From contig JAFABB010000024.1 of the NCBI GenBank assembly GCA_023426245.1, positions 186,001 through 250,000 of the forward strand: 64,000 bases of DNA, written 5' to 3'. Below, in pieces: positions 34,178 through 43,390 of the stretch (the stretch's first letter is position 1; each line of letters begins with the position of its first letter). Origin of the DNA: Bacillota bacterium. Its GTDB lineage: Bacteria > Bacillota > UBA4882 > UBA8346. The notes under the pieces are model-generated. The model was given only the letters and a program-made list of their open reading frames with translations. It was not told the DNA's origin and did no database searches. Both the position numbers and the translations under genes were made by a program.

Positions 34178-34458
34178 GATTTTCTCCCCGTTTTACCAAA
34201 GATACCCGCAAAGTTAGTATAAACATCCCTTTGTCTAAATATTAACTTTTCATTTCCTTCGAACCATTTTTCAAATAATTTATTCTTAAATTTTTTTTAC
34301 CTCTTTCACTAACCCCAAGACAAAATTCTTAATTTATGGTATTATTCCATATTGTAATGCAGCTGCGATACCAATCAAACTAGTATTGATTATGAAATAT
34401 TTATCATTCAATAAAAGTTATTCATTCTCATTCATAGCGAGGTTAACCAGTAGCAACG

Positions 34459-35130
34459 ATGATCGAAGCGCTTATTTTTGACATGGACGGCTTGATGTTT
34501 GATACGGAAATCCTCTCTTTTGCCTGTTGGAAAACAGCCGCCGCCAAATACGGTTATCGGATTACCGAGGAATTGTTCCTGGAGACTCTGGGGCAAACGG
34601 TGGAAAAATCTCAAGAGATCTATCAGGAATCCCTTGGAGAAGATTTTCCTTTTGAAGCAGTCAAGAAAGAACGGTTTAGACTGGGAGCCGAATATCTACG
34701 TACCAATACGGTTCCAATCAAAGACGGATTGCTGGAGTTACTCGCTTATCTTAAAAGCCATCACTACAAAACAGCCGTCGCCACCTCTTCTCCCCGGGAA
34801 ATTGCGATACCGTTCATCGAAAAAGCCGGGGTGGCTAAATTCTTTGATGATGTCGTCTGTGGGGACGAGATCATCAACTCCAAACCCGACCCGGAGATAT
34901 TTCTCACGGCAGCATTAAAGTTAGGGTCTTCACCGGAAAGATGCATGGTGTTGGAAGATTCCGAATCCGGGATTACCGCCGCTTCCAGGGCGGGGATGAA
35001 GCCTGTTCTGATTCCGGATCTTAAGGAGCCAAACGCGGAGGTTAGACAATTAGCCTTCCGGCAATTTAAGAGCTTAAAGCAAGTTCAACAAATGTTGGAG
35101 GAAAAGGCGCCGTCCCCAATGGAAATTTAA
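34459..35130 (+). CDS. HAD-superfamily phosphatase, beta-phosphoglucomutase-like
   Basis: The 223 residues match HAD subfamily IA. Motif I is ALIFDMDGLMFDTE (the first Asp is the nucleophile), motif II is VATSSP, motif III is the Lys in INSKPDPEIF, and motif IV is VLEDSESGITAASRAGM. A helical cap lies between I and II. It should dephosphorylate or isomerise a sugar phosphate. There is no strong ribosome site; GAGG is 15 bases ahead. A terminator follows at 35269. Confidence 0.88.
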   Translation: MIEALIFDMDGLMFDTEILSFACWKTAAAKYGYRITEELFLETLGQTVEKSQEIYQESLGEDFPFEAVKKERFRLGAEYLRTNTVPIKDGLLELLAYLKSHHYKTAVATSSPREIAIPFIEKAGVAKFFDDVVCGDEIINSKPDPEIFLTAALKLGSSPERCMVLEDSESGITAASRAGMKPVLIPDLKEPNAEVRQLAFRQFKSLKQVQQMLEEKAPSPMEI

Positions 35131-35268
35131 CGATAAAGAAATACAATATATTGAAATTGGCACATTCGACGAAACTATACATTGTATTTCTTATCGATTT
35201 CAAGTTGCTTTTTAGACAGCCTCTATCAAAGTCACGGGTTAATGCGTGATTCATTTTCTATCGGAAAG

Positions 35269-35315
35269 ACAGGCCGGTTTGACCGAAATCCAAGGTTCAC
35301 CCGGCCTGTTTGTTT
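35269..35315 (+). terminator. Intrinsic terminator
   Basis: ACAGGCCGG (35269-35277) pairs with CCGGCCTGT (35301-35309) around a 23-base loop and runs into TTTGTTT. It follows the HAD gene and stands against the end of the AraC gene, so it may serve both. Confidence 0.65.
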
Positions 35316-35349
35316 ATGGATCAATCCGCAAACTGACGCCCGCCGACGG

Positions 35350-36210
35350 CTAGGATTCAACGGGAATATAAATCTCGCTTTCCGAGTCCGGATTATCCGG
35401 TCCCAAAAACTTTTCACCGTAAAGTTCAAAATTGTATGGGAGGGATAATTTATAGTCACTCTTGGGCAACCAGGATTCATAAATATATTGATAAGTTAGG
35501 CCTACTTTACCAGAACATCCCTTGTGAATAAAACGCAAGTACCTGGCGGATGGTAAGGATTTTCCCACCAAACTTGGGCTGATGTGGTTTAAATTATCGA
35601 CTTCTATACCGCACATTAAAAAAGAACCCTCCAGATCATATTGGTCTGTCCAGAAAACGATTTGATAATATCTTTCGGGAATCCTCCGGTTAGGAATCGA
35701 ACCAATCTCAGCGGGAAAATGAGCCCATAATTCAGTAATCATCTCCGGTGTACCCCGTTCAAATGCGACGGAGCCAATCAAAAAGATAGGTCCCCGTTCG
35801 ACCATCTCCGGTTCAATGTGCTTAATTTTGTTGAAATGGCCGACATTTTCTTCTGTAATCGCGCTTAAAAAGGGCAACTGTTTTTTAACATGACAACGGC
35901 GCAATTCAGTTGGACTCAAACCAAATGCCCGTTTAAAGGCCCGGTTAAAAGTCTCGCTGTCATTGAACTGATACTCAAAAGAAATATCGCTAATCTTCCT
36001 CTGGGAATCCAAGATTTCATAAGCAGCTTCAGTAAGTCTGCGCCGTAAAATATACTCTTTGGGAGAGTGGCCGGTAATCCCATGAAATAACCGGATAAAA
36101 TGATAAAGGGAATAACCCGCGTTTTGGGATACATCCACTACCGAGAGCTCATTTTTTAAATTCCCTTCAATAAATTGTATGGATCTGACGATAACATCCT
36201 GGTTTGACAT
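35350..36210 (-). CDS. AraC-family regulator with GyrI-like effector domain
   Basis: From the ATG at 36210 the protein is 286 residues; GGATGG lies 8 bases upstream. Residues 5-105 hold the two helix-turn-helix units of AraC (VDVSQNAGYSLYHFIRLFHG; ISFEYQFNDSETFNRAFKRA). Residues about 130-285 form the GyrI-like ligand-binding domain (IEPEMVERGPIFLIGSVAFE; YLRFIHKGCSGKVGLTYQYI; YELYGEKFLGPD-like end). The layout is that of Rob/BmrR-type sensors of small lipophilic compounds. It probably controls a nearby transporter; none is adjacent on its strand. Confidence 0.85.
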   Translation of the reverse strand: MSNQDVIVRSIQFIEGNLKNELSVVDVSQNAGYSLYHFIRLFHGITGHSPKEYILRRRLTEAAYEILDSQRKISDISFEYQFNDSETFNRAFKRAFGLSPTELRRCHVKKQLPFLSAITEENVGHFNKIKHIEPEMVERGPIFLIGSVAFERGTPEMITELWAHFPAEIGSIPNRRIPERYYQIVFWTDQYDLEGSFLMCGIEVDNLNHISPSLVGKSLPSARYLRFIHKGCSGKVGLTYQYIYESWLPKSDYKLSLPYNFELYGEKFLGPDNPDSESEIYIPVES

Positions 36211-36306
36211 TGCATTATCCATCCTATTTTTTAGGGGCTGACTTCGGTAACCTTCATGCGCAGCCCTTTCCATAACCATACAGTCGACAGAGAGTCGATG
36301 TCACTC

Positions 36307-36789
36307 TTAACAGGCGTTGACAAATTCCTTCTCCCAATCGAAATTAGCCGAATCTTCATACCATTCCGGCCAGTGGGAACACCACTTTGGAACAACAGAT
36401 TCCCGAACCCGATCCGTGGAAGGGTGATAAGGCTTTAAATCAAGAATTGGACTACCATCCGCTGCATCGATATAGGCAATGTGGATCAGTCCTCTTTCAT
36501 GGTCGATGCCCAAAACCGGCGCCACAGAAAGTGCTATCGGATTGGGTCTGATTGGAGAGCGGGTTGCAAAGATTCCCATCCGTTCCGGAGAATTTTTATA
36601 CGGTTGATCCATTTGATTCATCTCACGGTTTTCCGGAGCATCCAAAAGATGTAACCAGTATAAGACATGTAAATGGCCAAATGAATCCAATTCTTTCAAC
36701 CCCGGTACAAATTGCTGTTTGATTTGAAGATAAAAACCATTCTCGCTGTGTACATATCCAATCGGTAGTACCTCCAATTTATTTTGCAT
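36307..36789 (-). CDS. trmO: tRNA t6A37 N6-methyltransferase TrmO
   Basis: A 160-residue protein of the TrmO (UPF0066) family: IGYVHSENGFYLQIKQQFVP, GHLHVLYWLHLLD, RMGIFATRSPIRPNPIALSV (the S-adenosylmethionine loop) and DAADGSPILDLKPYHPSTD. TrmO methylates N6-threonylcarbamoyladenosine in tRNA-Thr. The C-terminal tail is short. It is a lone gene. Confidence 0.88.
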   Translation of the reverse strand: MQNKLEVLPIGYVHSENGFYLQIKQQFVPGLKELDSFGHLHVLYWLHLLDAPENREMNQMDQPYKNSPERMGIFATRSPIRPNPIALSVAPVLGIDHERGLIHIAYIDAADGSPILDLKPYHPSTDRVRESVVPKWCSHWPEWYEDSANFDWEKEFVNAC

Positions 36790-37002
36790 CCTTATCCTCC
36801 TGTAATTTTATTACCCGGGTGTATTGATAATTGTAGCACTGAAATACGAAACATTCCTGACCAAATTTGCCGTAAAATCCGGTTACTAAGCCGAAAAAAA
36901 CTCAAAAAATGATATTTGTTGCTATGGATCAATTATCGAGGGATAAGCATCCGGAAATCCGGAAACCATAAATCCTGTTATTCAAAAACAGGAGCATCAT
37001 TG

Positions 37003-38226
37003 ATGAATAAAAACCTTTACCCGACGATTGCCATCCTATGTCTGGTCCCCTTTATTATGGTTTTAGGAAACTCCATGTTGATTCCGGTACTTCCGAAAAT
37101 TCAAGAAGAGCTTCACGTAGGTCTGGTTCAAGTCGGATTTTTAATTACGGTATTTTCCATTCCTGCAGGGATCGTCATCCCCTTTGCCGGCATGCTGTCC
37201 GATCGGATAGGACGGAAAAAAATAATGTTTCCGGCATTATTGATATACGGGATCGGGGGATTACTCGCCGGAGTCTTTGCAATCCTTTTTAAAGATAAGG
37301 CTTTCCCGTGGATTATTGGAGCAAGGATTGTTCAAGGTATTGGAGCGGGCGGAACCTACCAGCTGGGAATGGCATTAGCCGGAGATTTGATTCAATCCAA
37401 CGAACGTTCAAAAATATTGGGGTTATTGGAAGCATTCAACGGCTTGGGAAAAGTGATCAGCCCTTTGGCAGGAGCCGCCATCGCATTAATTTCTTGGTAT
37501 ATGCCTTTTTTCGTATACGGGGTTTTGGCGATTCCGATTGGTTTTTTAGTTTTATGGGTAGTGAGTGAGGATGTAGAAAAACTAAAACAGCAAGTTCAAC
37601 CCATTCCCAAGTATTTTGGAGATTTGGCCAATATTTTCAAATCCAAAGGTCTTGCTTTAGCAACAGCTTTTCTAAGCGGACTTCTAGCCTTATTTGCACT
37701 TTTCGGCTTATTGAGTTTTTTCTCGGATGTGCTGGAAAAACAATTTCAAATCGATATCTTTCCCCGAGGATTAATCCTTGGTATTCCGGTACTGATTATG
37801 GCCTTAACCGCCTATATCCTTGGGACCGTAATGCAGAAACAGATGACTCGCATTTTGAAATGGTCGGCGGTGATTGGTCTTTTCATGCTTGCCACCGGTC
37901 TGATATTATTTTGCCCCTTTAAAAGCCTATGGGGGTTAACAATCGCCGCATCCATCCTGGGACTTGGAACCGGTGCAGTATTACCGTCTTTAAACACTTT
38001 AATCACTTCTTCGGCTCCCAAAACCGAACGGGGGCTGGTTACCTGTTTATATGGCACCGTAAGGTTTTTCGGAGTCGCTATCGGCCCTCCCTTATTTGGG
38101 TTGGCCGAAAAAATCTCTAAACCTCCGATCTTTTTTACCACTGCCGGAATCTGTATCATAGCGGGAGTATTGTTTCTATTCCTGGTGGATCCAAAAAAGA
38201 TTATCCCGAAAGAGATTCAAAGTTAA
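37003..38226 (+). CDS. MFS drug/proton antiporter-like transporter
   Basis: The ATG at 37003 follows CAGGAG and gives 407 residues with twelve helices. Motif A reads GMLSDRIGRKKIMF, and motif C lies near GLLEAFNGLGKVISPLAGAA, as in 14/12-helix drug exporters (DHA1). There is a 9-residue lysine-rich C-terminus. The drug or metabolite is unknown. It is divergent from trmO. Confidence 0.85.
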   Translation: MNKNLYPTIAILCLVPFIMVLGNSMLIPVLPKIQEELHVGLVQVGFLITVFSIPAGIVIPFAGMLSDRIGRKKIMFPALLIYGIGGLLAGVFAILFKDKAFPWIIGARIVQGIGAGGTYQLGMALAGDLIQSNERSKILGLLEAFNGLGKVISPLAGAAIALISWYMPFFVYGVLAIPIGFLVLWVVSEDVEKLKQQVQPIPKYFGDLANIFKSKGLALATAFLSGLLALFALFGLLSFFSDVLEKQFQIDIFPRGLILGIPVLIMALTAYILGTVMQKQMTRILKWSAVIGLFMLATGLILFCPFKSLWGLTIAASILGLGTGAVLPSLNTLITSSAPKTERGLVTCLYGTVRFFGVAIGPPLFGLAEKISKPPIFFTTAGICIIAGVLFLFLVDPKKIIPKEIQS

Positions 38227-38255
38227 ACAAAGAATGGGAAAAAGTTTTCAATTTC

Positions 38256-38735
38256 TCAATTTAATTTCACTGTCATGACGGTTGTGTTTAAATCGGCCTC
38301 GCCATAATTAAAAACCATTGAATCGATCCTGCCGGTATTGGTGATGATCATCGGAATAATAACGGATTTGGCATTCGCTCTCAATAACTCGATGTCGAAA
38401 ACCAATAATTTGGCGCCTTTTTTTACAGTTTGATTCCTGTGGACCAGGCTTTCAAAACCCTCCCCTTTTAAATTGACCGTATCAATCCCGATGTGGATGA
38501 TGACTTTAAGGCCTTCGGGGGTAGTAATTCCGATCGCGTGTTTGGTGGGAAAAACACTATTGACAGTCCCGTTGACCGGACAATAAATAATTCCTTCCGC
38601 CGGTTCAAAGGCCATCCCGTCTCCTACCATTTTGGTGGCGAACACTTGATCCGGCACTACAGCCAAGGGTATAGCGTTCCCCAGCACCGGCGAAGCAAAG
38701 TCAACCATTTTCTTTCGAGAAAATAAACGAAACAT
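38256..38735 (-). CDS. crr: PTS glucose-type EIIA protein
   Basis: The 159-residue protein is a free EIIA of the glucose/GlcNAc family. The phosphorylated His is in LKVIIHIGIDTVNLKGEGF, and the supporting His is in FPTKHAIGITTPE. It takes phosphate from HPr and passes it to the EIIB domain encoded just upstream. It is the last gene of a GlcT-EIICB-EIIA operon, about 70 bp after EIICB. Confidence 0.93.
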   Translation of the reverse strand: MFRLFSRKKMVDFASPVLGNAIPLAVVPDQVFATKMVGDGMAFEPAEGIIYCPVNGTVNSVFPTKHAIGITTPEGLKVIIHIGIDTVNLKGEGFESLVHRNQTVKKGAKLLVFDIELLRANAKSVIIPMIITNTGRIDSMVFNYGEADLNTTVMTVKLN

Positions 38736-38803
38736 GAAAGCCTCCTAGAATTCATGGTGGAAAAACAAAAAATAAAAAATAATCTTTATTTTCCTGAGAT
38801 TTT

Positions 38804-40219
38804 TTAAGATTTCCTCATCTTCATCATGGTTTTAATATGCGATACAATGGGGTCAGCCATAGTACCGACCACAATTTGATAATGGTTAGCGGATAATTTG
38901 AGTATGTTGGCAGCTCCGAGTTGGATCAGCCGTTTCTCATCAACGAAAGCTCCTTCTTTGGCCATCAAACGGATTCGGGTAACACAGGCATCGAGGGATT
39001 CAATATTCCCGGCGCCGCCCATTGCTTTTAAAATTGCCCCGCATCGCTCTTTTAACTCTTCGGCATTTAATCCCGACAAACTCTTGGATTCTTCTTCATC
39101 AAGACGTCCAGGAGTCGGGATATCCCATTTTTTGATGGCATAGAAAAAAATAAAATAATAGATAATCCCATAACAAAGTCCAAATAATATCAACAGTATC
39201 GGTTTGCTTGATATTCCAAAATTCAATATATAATCAATCATGCCGGCGGAAAAGCCAAAGCCGCTACGAATTCCCAGCATGGAAACAACCGCTAAGGATA
39301 CTCCGGTTAAAATTGCATGAATAAAATAAAGCAACGGCGAAAGAAACATAAATAAAAATTCGATCGGTTCGGTGATCCCGGTTAAGAACGAGGTAAAAGC
39401 CACGCTTAATAACATACCGGTGATTGCTTTACGGTGCTTTTTCCGGGCTGCTGCGATCATGGCCAAGCAAGCGGCAGGTAAAGCAAACAACATAATCGGG
39501 AAAAACCCGGTCATAAATGTGCCGGCACTGGGATCACCCGCGAAAAAACGGGTCAAATCCCCATGAATCAATTTCCCGGCCGGAGTGTTGTATTGACCAA
39601 ATTGAAACCAAACAACGGTGTTGATAACATGATGCAAACCGAAAGGAATCAACATCCGGTTGCAAAACCCGAATAAAAAGCCGCCGACATACCCCGAGCC
39701 CGCGATTCCGTTGCCGATTAAATTCACGATTCGTTGAAAAGGCGGCCAAAGCCAGCCTGTCAATAAACCAAGCACAACTGAAATCAAAGAAGTTAGAATC
39801 GGAACAAACCGTCTGCCGCCGAAAAATCCAAGATACGGCGGGAGTTTGATGGAATGATATTGGTTATAAAGAAATCCTGCCAGCAACCCCACAATAAGTC
39901 CGGACAGAATACCGACACTGATATTGGGGTCAAATGTTGCCGCTACACTGGTTAATACCAAATGACCCACCAAGGCGGCCAGTCCCGCTATACCGTTATT
40001 TTCCTCGGCCATACCGATGGCAATGCCGATAGCGAATAAAAGTGATAAATTATTATCCCGAAATATGGTATCACCGGCAGCATACATCCATGGCAGATTC
40101 AAAATATCGGGAGCGCCCAAACGTTTTAAAAGGGCTGCAGCTGGCAACACTGCCGTTGGAGCCATCAAACCTTTCGATAATTTTTGTAACTTCAGAAGAA
40201 TGCCGCGCCGATAAGACAA
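38804..40219 (-). CDS. PTS EIICB component, glucose/N-acetylglucosamine type
   Basis: The TTG at 40219 follows GAGGTGA; the body starts LQKLSKGLMAPTAVLPAAAL, as in NagE/PtsG. Ten membrane helices carry the sugar site FGLHHVINTVVWFQFGQY and GITEPIEFLFMF. The EIIB domain is at about 400-471, with the phosphorylated Cys in SLDACVTRIRLMAKE. There is no EIIA fusion; that is a separate gene. IIC motifs slightly favour GlcNAc, but glucose or another sugar is possible. It begins 55 bp after the antiterminator gene. Confidence 0.9.
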   Translation of the reverse strand: MSYRRGILLKLQKLSKGLMAPTAVLPAAALLKRLGAPDILNLPWMYAAGDTIFRDNNLSLLFAIGIAIGMAEENNGIAGLAALVGHLVLTSVAATFDPNISVGILSGLIVGLLAGFLYNQYHSIKLPPYLGFFGGRRFVPILTSLISVVLGLLTGWLWPPFQRIVNLIGNGIAGSGYVGGFLFGFCNRMLIPFGLHHVINTVVWFQFGQYNTPAGKLIHGDLTRFFAGDPSAGTFMTGFFPIMLFALPAACLAMIAAARKKHRKAITGMLLSVAFTSFLTGITEPIEFLFMFLSPLLYFIHAILTGVSLAVVSMLGIRSGFGFSAGMIDYILNFGISSKPILLILFGLCYGIIYYFIFFYAIKKWDIPTPGRLDEEESKSLSGLNAEELKERCGAILKAMGGAGNIESLDACVTRIRLMAKEGAFVDEKRLIQLGAANILKLSANHYQIVVGTMADPIVSHIKTMMKMRKS

Positions 40220-40274
40220 TATCCTCACCTCGAAATACTTGAGAAATTCCAAAAAGGAACAGATGGGGTTATTT

Positions 40275-41129
40275 TTATTTACCGTTATAAGTTGAAATAT
40301 TTTTCAGCCTTTCAATATGCATCGCAATATAACCGATCTCTGCTTCGGTAACCTTTAGATTGGTCTCTTCCGCGATCAAAGCGGCGACCTTTTTGGCCAA
40401 TTTAAAAGAGATCTTATACATCTTTTTGATGGAAGACAACAAATCATTTTTGATGGGAATATTCTGGGTAATTCGCTCAATCGCAAAACGCAGATGAGTG
40501 ATGAAACGGGCGTAATCGATGGATTTCCGGTCAATTTCCAAATCAAGCTCATCCTCGATAATTTCCATTACCGAATTACAAAGATAAGTGTATTTAATGG
40601 TATTGGAAAGTTTCCCCTGATTTTTCAAGGAATGCACATGGAGGGCTATAAATCCGACTTCACTCTCTGGAAAGTTAATACCGATACTTTTTTCAAGAAT
40701 GGTAACGGCTCTCCTGGCGAGCTCCACTTCCAGGGGATAAAGGGTCTCAATCTCAATCATGAAAGGATTTTCAATTTTATCGTTGTTTTTGAGTCTATAT
40801 ACGGCAAAAGCGACATGATCAATAAACCGGACATGAATTTCATCTCCCACAGGCTGTCCAGTCTCAGTGCTCATCATGGCGATAATTTCCTCACAAATTC
40901 CCACCAAAGGGGCATCAATCTGGGTAATTAACTGGTTAAACCTTGAACTTGTCTCGGAGCTTGCGATAGTAAATATTTTTTCAAAAGGGCTATCGGTTCC
41001 AACCAAGTCCCCTTCTTTTTTACCAAATCCAAGTCCCTTACGGATAAGGATTTTTTCGGTGTTTTCGGACTTGGCAAGAATCACATTATTATTGAATACT
41101 TTTACCACAAAATATTGGGCTGGTTGCAT
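40275..41129 (-). CDS. BglG/GlcT-type transcription antiterminator
   Basis: The ATG at 41129 follows AGGAGG. In the 284 residues, the RNA-binding CAT domain is at 1-58 (FVVKVFNNNVILAKSENTEK; IRKGLGFGKKEGD). PRD1 (about 65-165) has His in RFIDHVAFAV and FIALHVHSL; PRD2 (170-284) has His in FITHLRFAIER and YIAMHIERL. PTS phosphorylation of these His residues controls dimerisation and antitermination. It should act on a leader of its own operon; I could not find a confident RAT sequence in the 300 bp upstream. Confidence 0.9.
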   Translation of the reverse strand: MQPAQYFVVKVFNNNVILAKSENTEKILIRKGLGFGKKEGDLVGTDSPFEKIFTIASSETSSRFNQLITQIDAPLVGICEEIIAMMSTETGQPVGDEIHVRFIDHVAFAVYRLKNNDKIENPFMIEIETLYPLEVELARRAVTILEKSIGINFPESEVGFIALHVHSLKNQGKLSNTIKYTYLCNSVMEIIEDELDLEIDRKSIDYARFITHLRFAIERITQNIPIKNDLLSSIKKMYKISFKLAKKVAALIAEETNLKVTEAEIGYIAMHIERLKNISTYNGK

Positions 41130-41446
41130 TCCCAAACCTCCTGCCTCTTTTGACGATAAGAACAAGTAACATTAGTATAACATATCGGAAAAGTCCATTC
41201 CATAAGGCATTTCACTGGTATCCTGTCCTTAATAATTCCCTCATTCCCTGCCGGATTAAATTTGAGTTTATTTATCCAATAATAAAGGATTTTTTCGATT
41301 AAGAAATAAAAATATTATATCATGTTTCGATATTTGTTGCATTCCTTCACCGGCTGATTTAAAAAATCCATATATTGGATAATCTTTGAACTTCCTTGCC
41401 TGGATATAGTTTTTAGATAAAAATATTGTAAGGGTGTGGGTAAAGG

Positions 41447-41710
41447 ATGAAAGAAGTCATGGTTCAAGTTATCAATGAGACCGGGCTACATGCGCGTCCC
41501 GCGGCCCAAGTGGTTAGACTGGCAACAAAATTCAAATCACAAATCTATGCTCTTAAAGACGGCAAAAGAGCGGATTTAAAGAGTTTACTTGATCTCTTGG
41601 GCTTGGGAGTTTGTCAAAATGACTCCTTTACTATCCGTGCCGAAGGAAAAGACGAAAATAAAGCCATCGAACAACTTACGGAATTAATCAAGGAAATCAA
41701 TAATAGCTAA
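41447..41710 (+). CDS. ptsH: HPr-like phosphocarrier protein
   Basis: The 87 residues match HPr. ETGLHARPAAQVVRLATKF holds the phosphorylated His, and LKSLLDLLGLGV holds the Ser region that HPr kinase modifies in Bacillota; the flanks differ from classic HPr (DLKSLL rather than NAKSIM). It may be HPr itself or a Crh-like variant that keeps the His. AAAGG precedes the ATG. It is divergent from the antiterminator. Confidence 0.88.
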   Translation: MKEVMVQVINETGLHARPAAQVVRLATKFKSQIYALKDGKRADLKSLLDLLGLGVCQNDSFTIRAEGKDENKAIEQLTELIKEINNS

Positions 41711-41755
41711 TTCAGGTATAGGATTCCATTTTTTTATCTTCATCTTTACATGTCC

Positions 41756-41784
41756 TTGACATTGACAATGAGATTTGTTAATAT
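41756..41784 (+). promoter_or_regulatory. Sigma-A promoter of the sugar ABC operon
   Basis: TTGACA (41756-41761) and TAATAT (41779-41784) are 17 bp apart. The start near 41791 leaves a leader of almost 200 bases before the binding-protein gene. Confidence 0.8.
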
Positions 41785-41844
41785 AGATGTAACAAGTTTA
41801 AAAAAATTATTTTACTATTTTCAATCGGCGTGCAACGTAAAGGC

Positions 41845-41882
41845 AAGAGCTGAAAGGATTATTCCTTTTCAGCTCTTTTTTT
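41845..41882 (+). terminator. Terminator in the ABC operon leader, probable attenuator
   Basis: AAGAGCTGAAAGGA (41845-41858) and TCCTTTTCAGCTCTT (41863-41877) form a long stem with a single bulge, followed by at least seven T. It lies between the promoter at 41756 and the binding-protein start. It could alternatively only end read-through from HPr, but its position fits attenuation. Confidence 0.85.
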
Positions 41883-41985
41883 GTCTTCCAATCAATATAA
41901 TGGAAAAGGTGGTGAGAACACCGGATATTCGTTAATCAATGAATTTTTGCTTGATCTTTTTACTAATTTTAGGAGGTGTATGTTT

Positions 41986-43272
41986 TTGAAGAAAGCAAGT
42001 TTGTTGGTTTTAGTTTTAGCTTTGGTATTGGTCAGCGTTTTAAGTTCCGTAACCATTTTGGGTGCAGAAAAAGTAACTTTAACCCTGGGCTCCTGGCGGG
42101 TCGATGATGTGGAAGCCATCAACAAAGTTTTGGCCGCCTTCAAAGCCAAAAATCCCGATATCGACATCAAATTCAACCCGACCAACCCGCCTGACTACAA
42201 CGCCGTTCTCCGTACTCAATTAACAGGTGGAACCGGCCCCGATTTAATGTATCTGCGTTCTTTCAAAATTAGCGCCGATTTATATAAGGATGGTTTCCTG
42301 GCGCCCATTACCGATATGCCAAAATTAAAAGCAAACTTTACGGAAGGTAATTTAAGTCCTTGGACCAATGATAAAGGTGTTATCTATGGTTTGCCGTTCA
42401 TGGCCGTATCCCATGGCATTTATTACAATGCCGATATCTTCAAAAAACATAAAATTAAAGTTCCCACCACTTGGGAACAATTGATGGCCGCTGCCAAGAA
42501 GTTAAAAGCTGCCGGTGTCATTCCCTTTTCCAACGGCTCCAAAGACCAATGGGATATGAATGAAATCGTCTTCATGAATCTGCTCCCGGACTTTATCGGA
42601 GGCAGGGCATCCCGCTTGGAATATGAAACCGGAAAAGTTCCGTTTAACGATGAAAAAATGGTTGCCGCATTCCAGGCCATCAAGGATATCGCCCCCTATC
42701 TGCCGGCTGGGCAAGAAGGCGTTTCCTATTATGATTCTCAACAACTCTTCCTGCTTGGAAAAGCCGCTATGTTCTTCGGCGGTTCCTGGGATGTCGCCAT
42801 GTTTGAAAAAGCCGCTCCCGGTTTCAATTGGAGTATTATGGCCACTCCGGCGCCATCCGGCAAAAAAACCGTTGTTTGTTTCCACCCGGATTGCGGTATC
42901 GGTATTAACAAAGCTTCCAAACATCAAAAAGAAGCCCGGATCTTTTTAGACTGGTTGACTTCCAAACAAGCCGCCCAAATTCTGGCTGATGAAGTTCCCG
43001 GTTTTTATCCGCTTTCCAAAAACGGCAGCGCTTTGAAAGTTAAGAGTGAGCACGCCAGCGAATTCCTGGCTATCAGCAAGGGCAAAGAAACCGATTTGCG
43101 TTTTGATTGGCCGGTAATCATGGATGCCCCCCAAGGCAAACCCGATGGCTATACCCTGACTCAAAACGCGGCACTTGCGGTTGCCAAAGGCGCAATGACT
43201 CCCAAACAGGCTGCTGATTCCCTGCAAGCCGGGTTGGCCCAATGGTATGCCCCGACTCAACATTTTAAATAA
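41986..43272 (+). CDS. Extracellular sugar-binding protein of an ABC importer
   Basis: The TTG at 41986, nine bases after AGGAGG, starts a signal peptide (LKKASLLVLVLALVLVSVL, cleavage near ILGAE); the ATG 6 bases earlier is too close to the ribosome site. There is no lipobox Cys, unusual for monoderm Bacillota and fitting a periplasm. The mature 400 residues are a family 1 (MalE-like) binding protein: TLTLGSWRVDDVEAINKVLA, GTGPDLMYLRSF, AMFFGGSWDVAMFEKAAPG. The ligand is probably an oligosaccharide. It heads a three-gene operon with two permeases. Confidence 0.9.
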   Translation: MKKASLLVLVLALVLVSVLSSVTILGAEKVTLTLGSWRVDDVEAINKVLAAFKAKNPDIDIKFNPTNPPDYNAVLRTQLTGGTGPDLMYLRSFKISADLYKDGFLAPITDMPKLKANFTEGNLSPWTNDKGVIYGLPFMAVSHGIYYNADIFKKHKIKVPTTWEQLMAAAKKLKAAGVIPFSNGSKDQWDMNEIVFMNLLPDFIGGRASRLEYETGKVPFNDEKMVAAFQAIKDIAPYLPAGQEGVSYYDSQQLFLLGKAAMFFGGSWDVAMFEKAAPGFNWSIMATPAPSGKKTVVCFHPDCGIGINKASKHQKEARIFLDWLTSKQAAQILADEVPGFYPLSKNGSALKVKSEHASEFLAISKGKETDLRFDWPVIMDAPQGKPDGYTLTQNAALAVAKGAMTPKQAADSLQAGLAQWYAPTQHFK

Positions 43273-43390
43273 TTAGCCAAGGATTTTTAAGAATTGCCTG
43301 GCATAGAATCCCTTATTTTATGCCAGGCAAATTCTTTCCAGGGCAACTCATTTCGGATTACAGAGAAATCAGTAATTGAAGGAGTCAATG

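Noticed and set aside
41130..41440. RAT antiterminator site for the GlcT-like protein
   Set aside because: An AAGGACAGGATACCAG...CCTT hairpin was considered, but it does not fit the RAT consensus and no terminator overlaps it.
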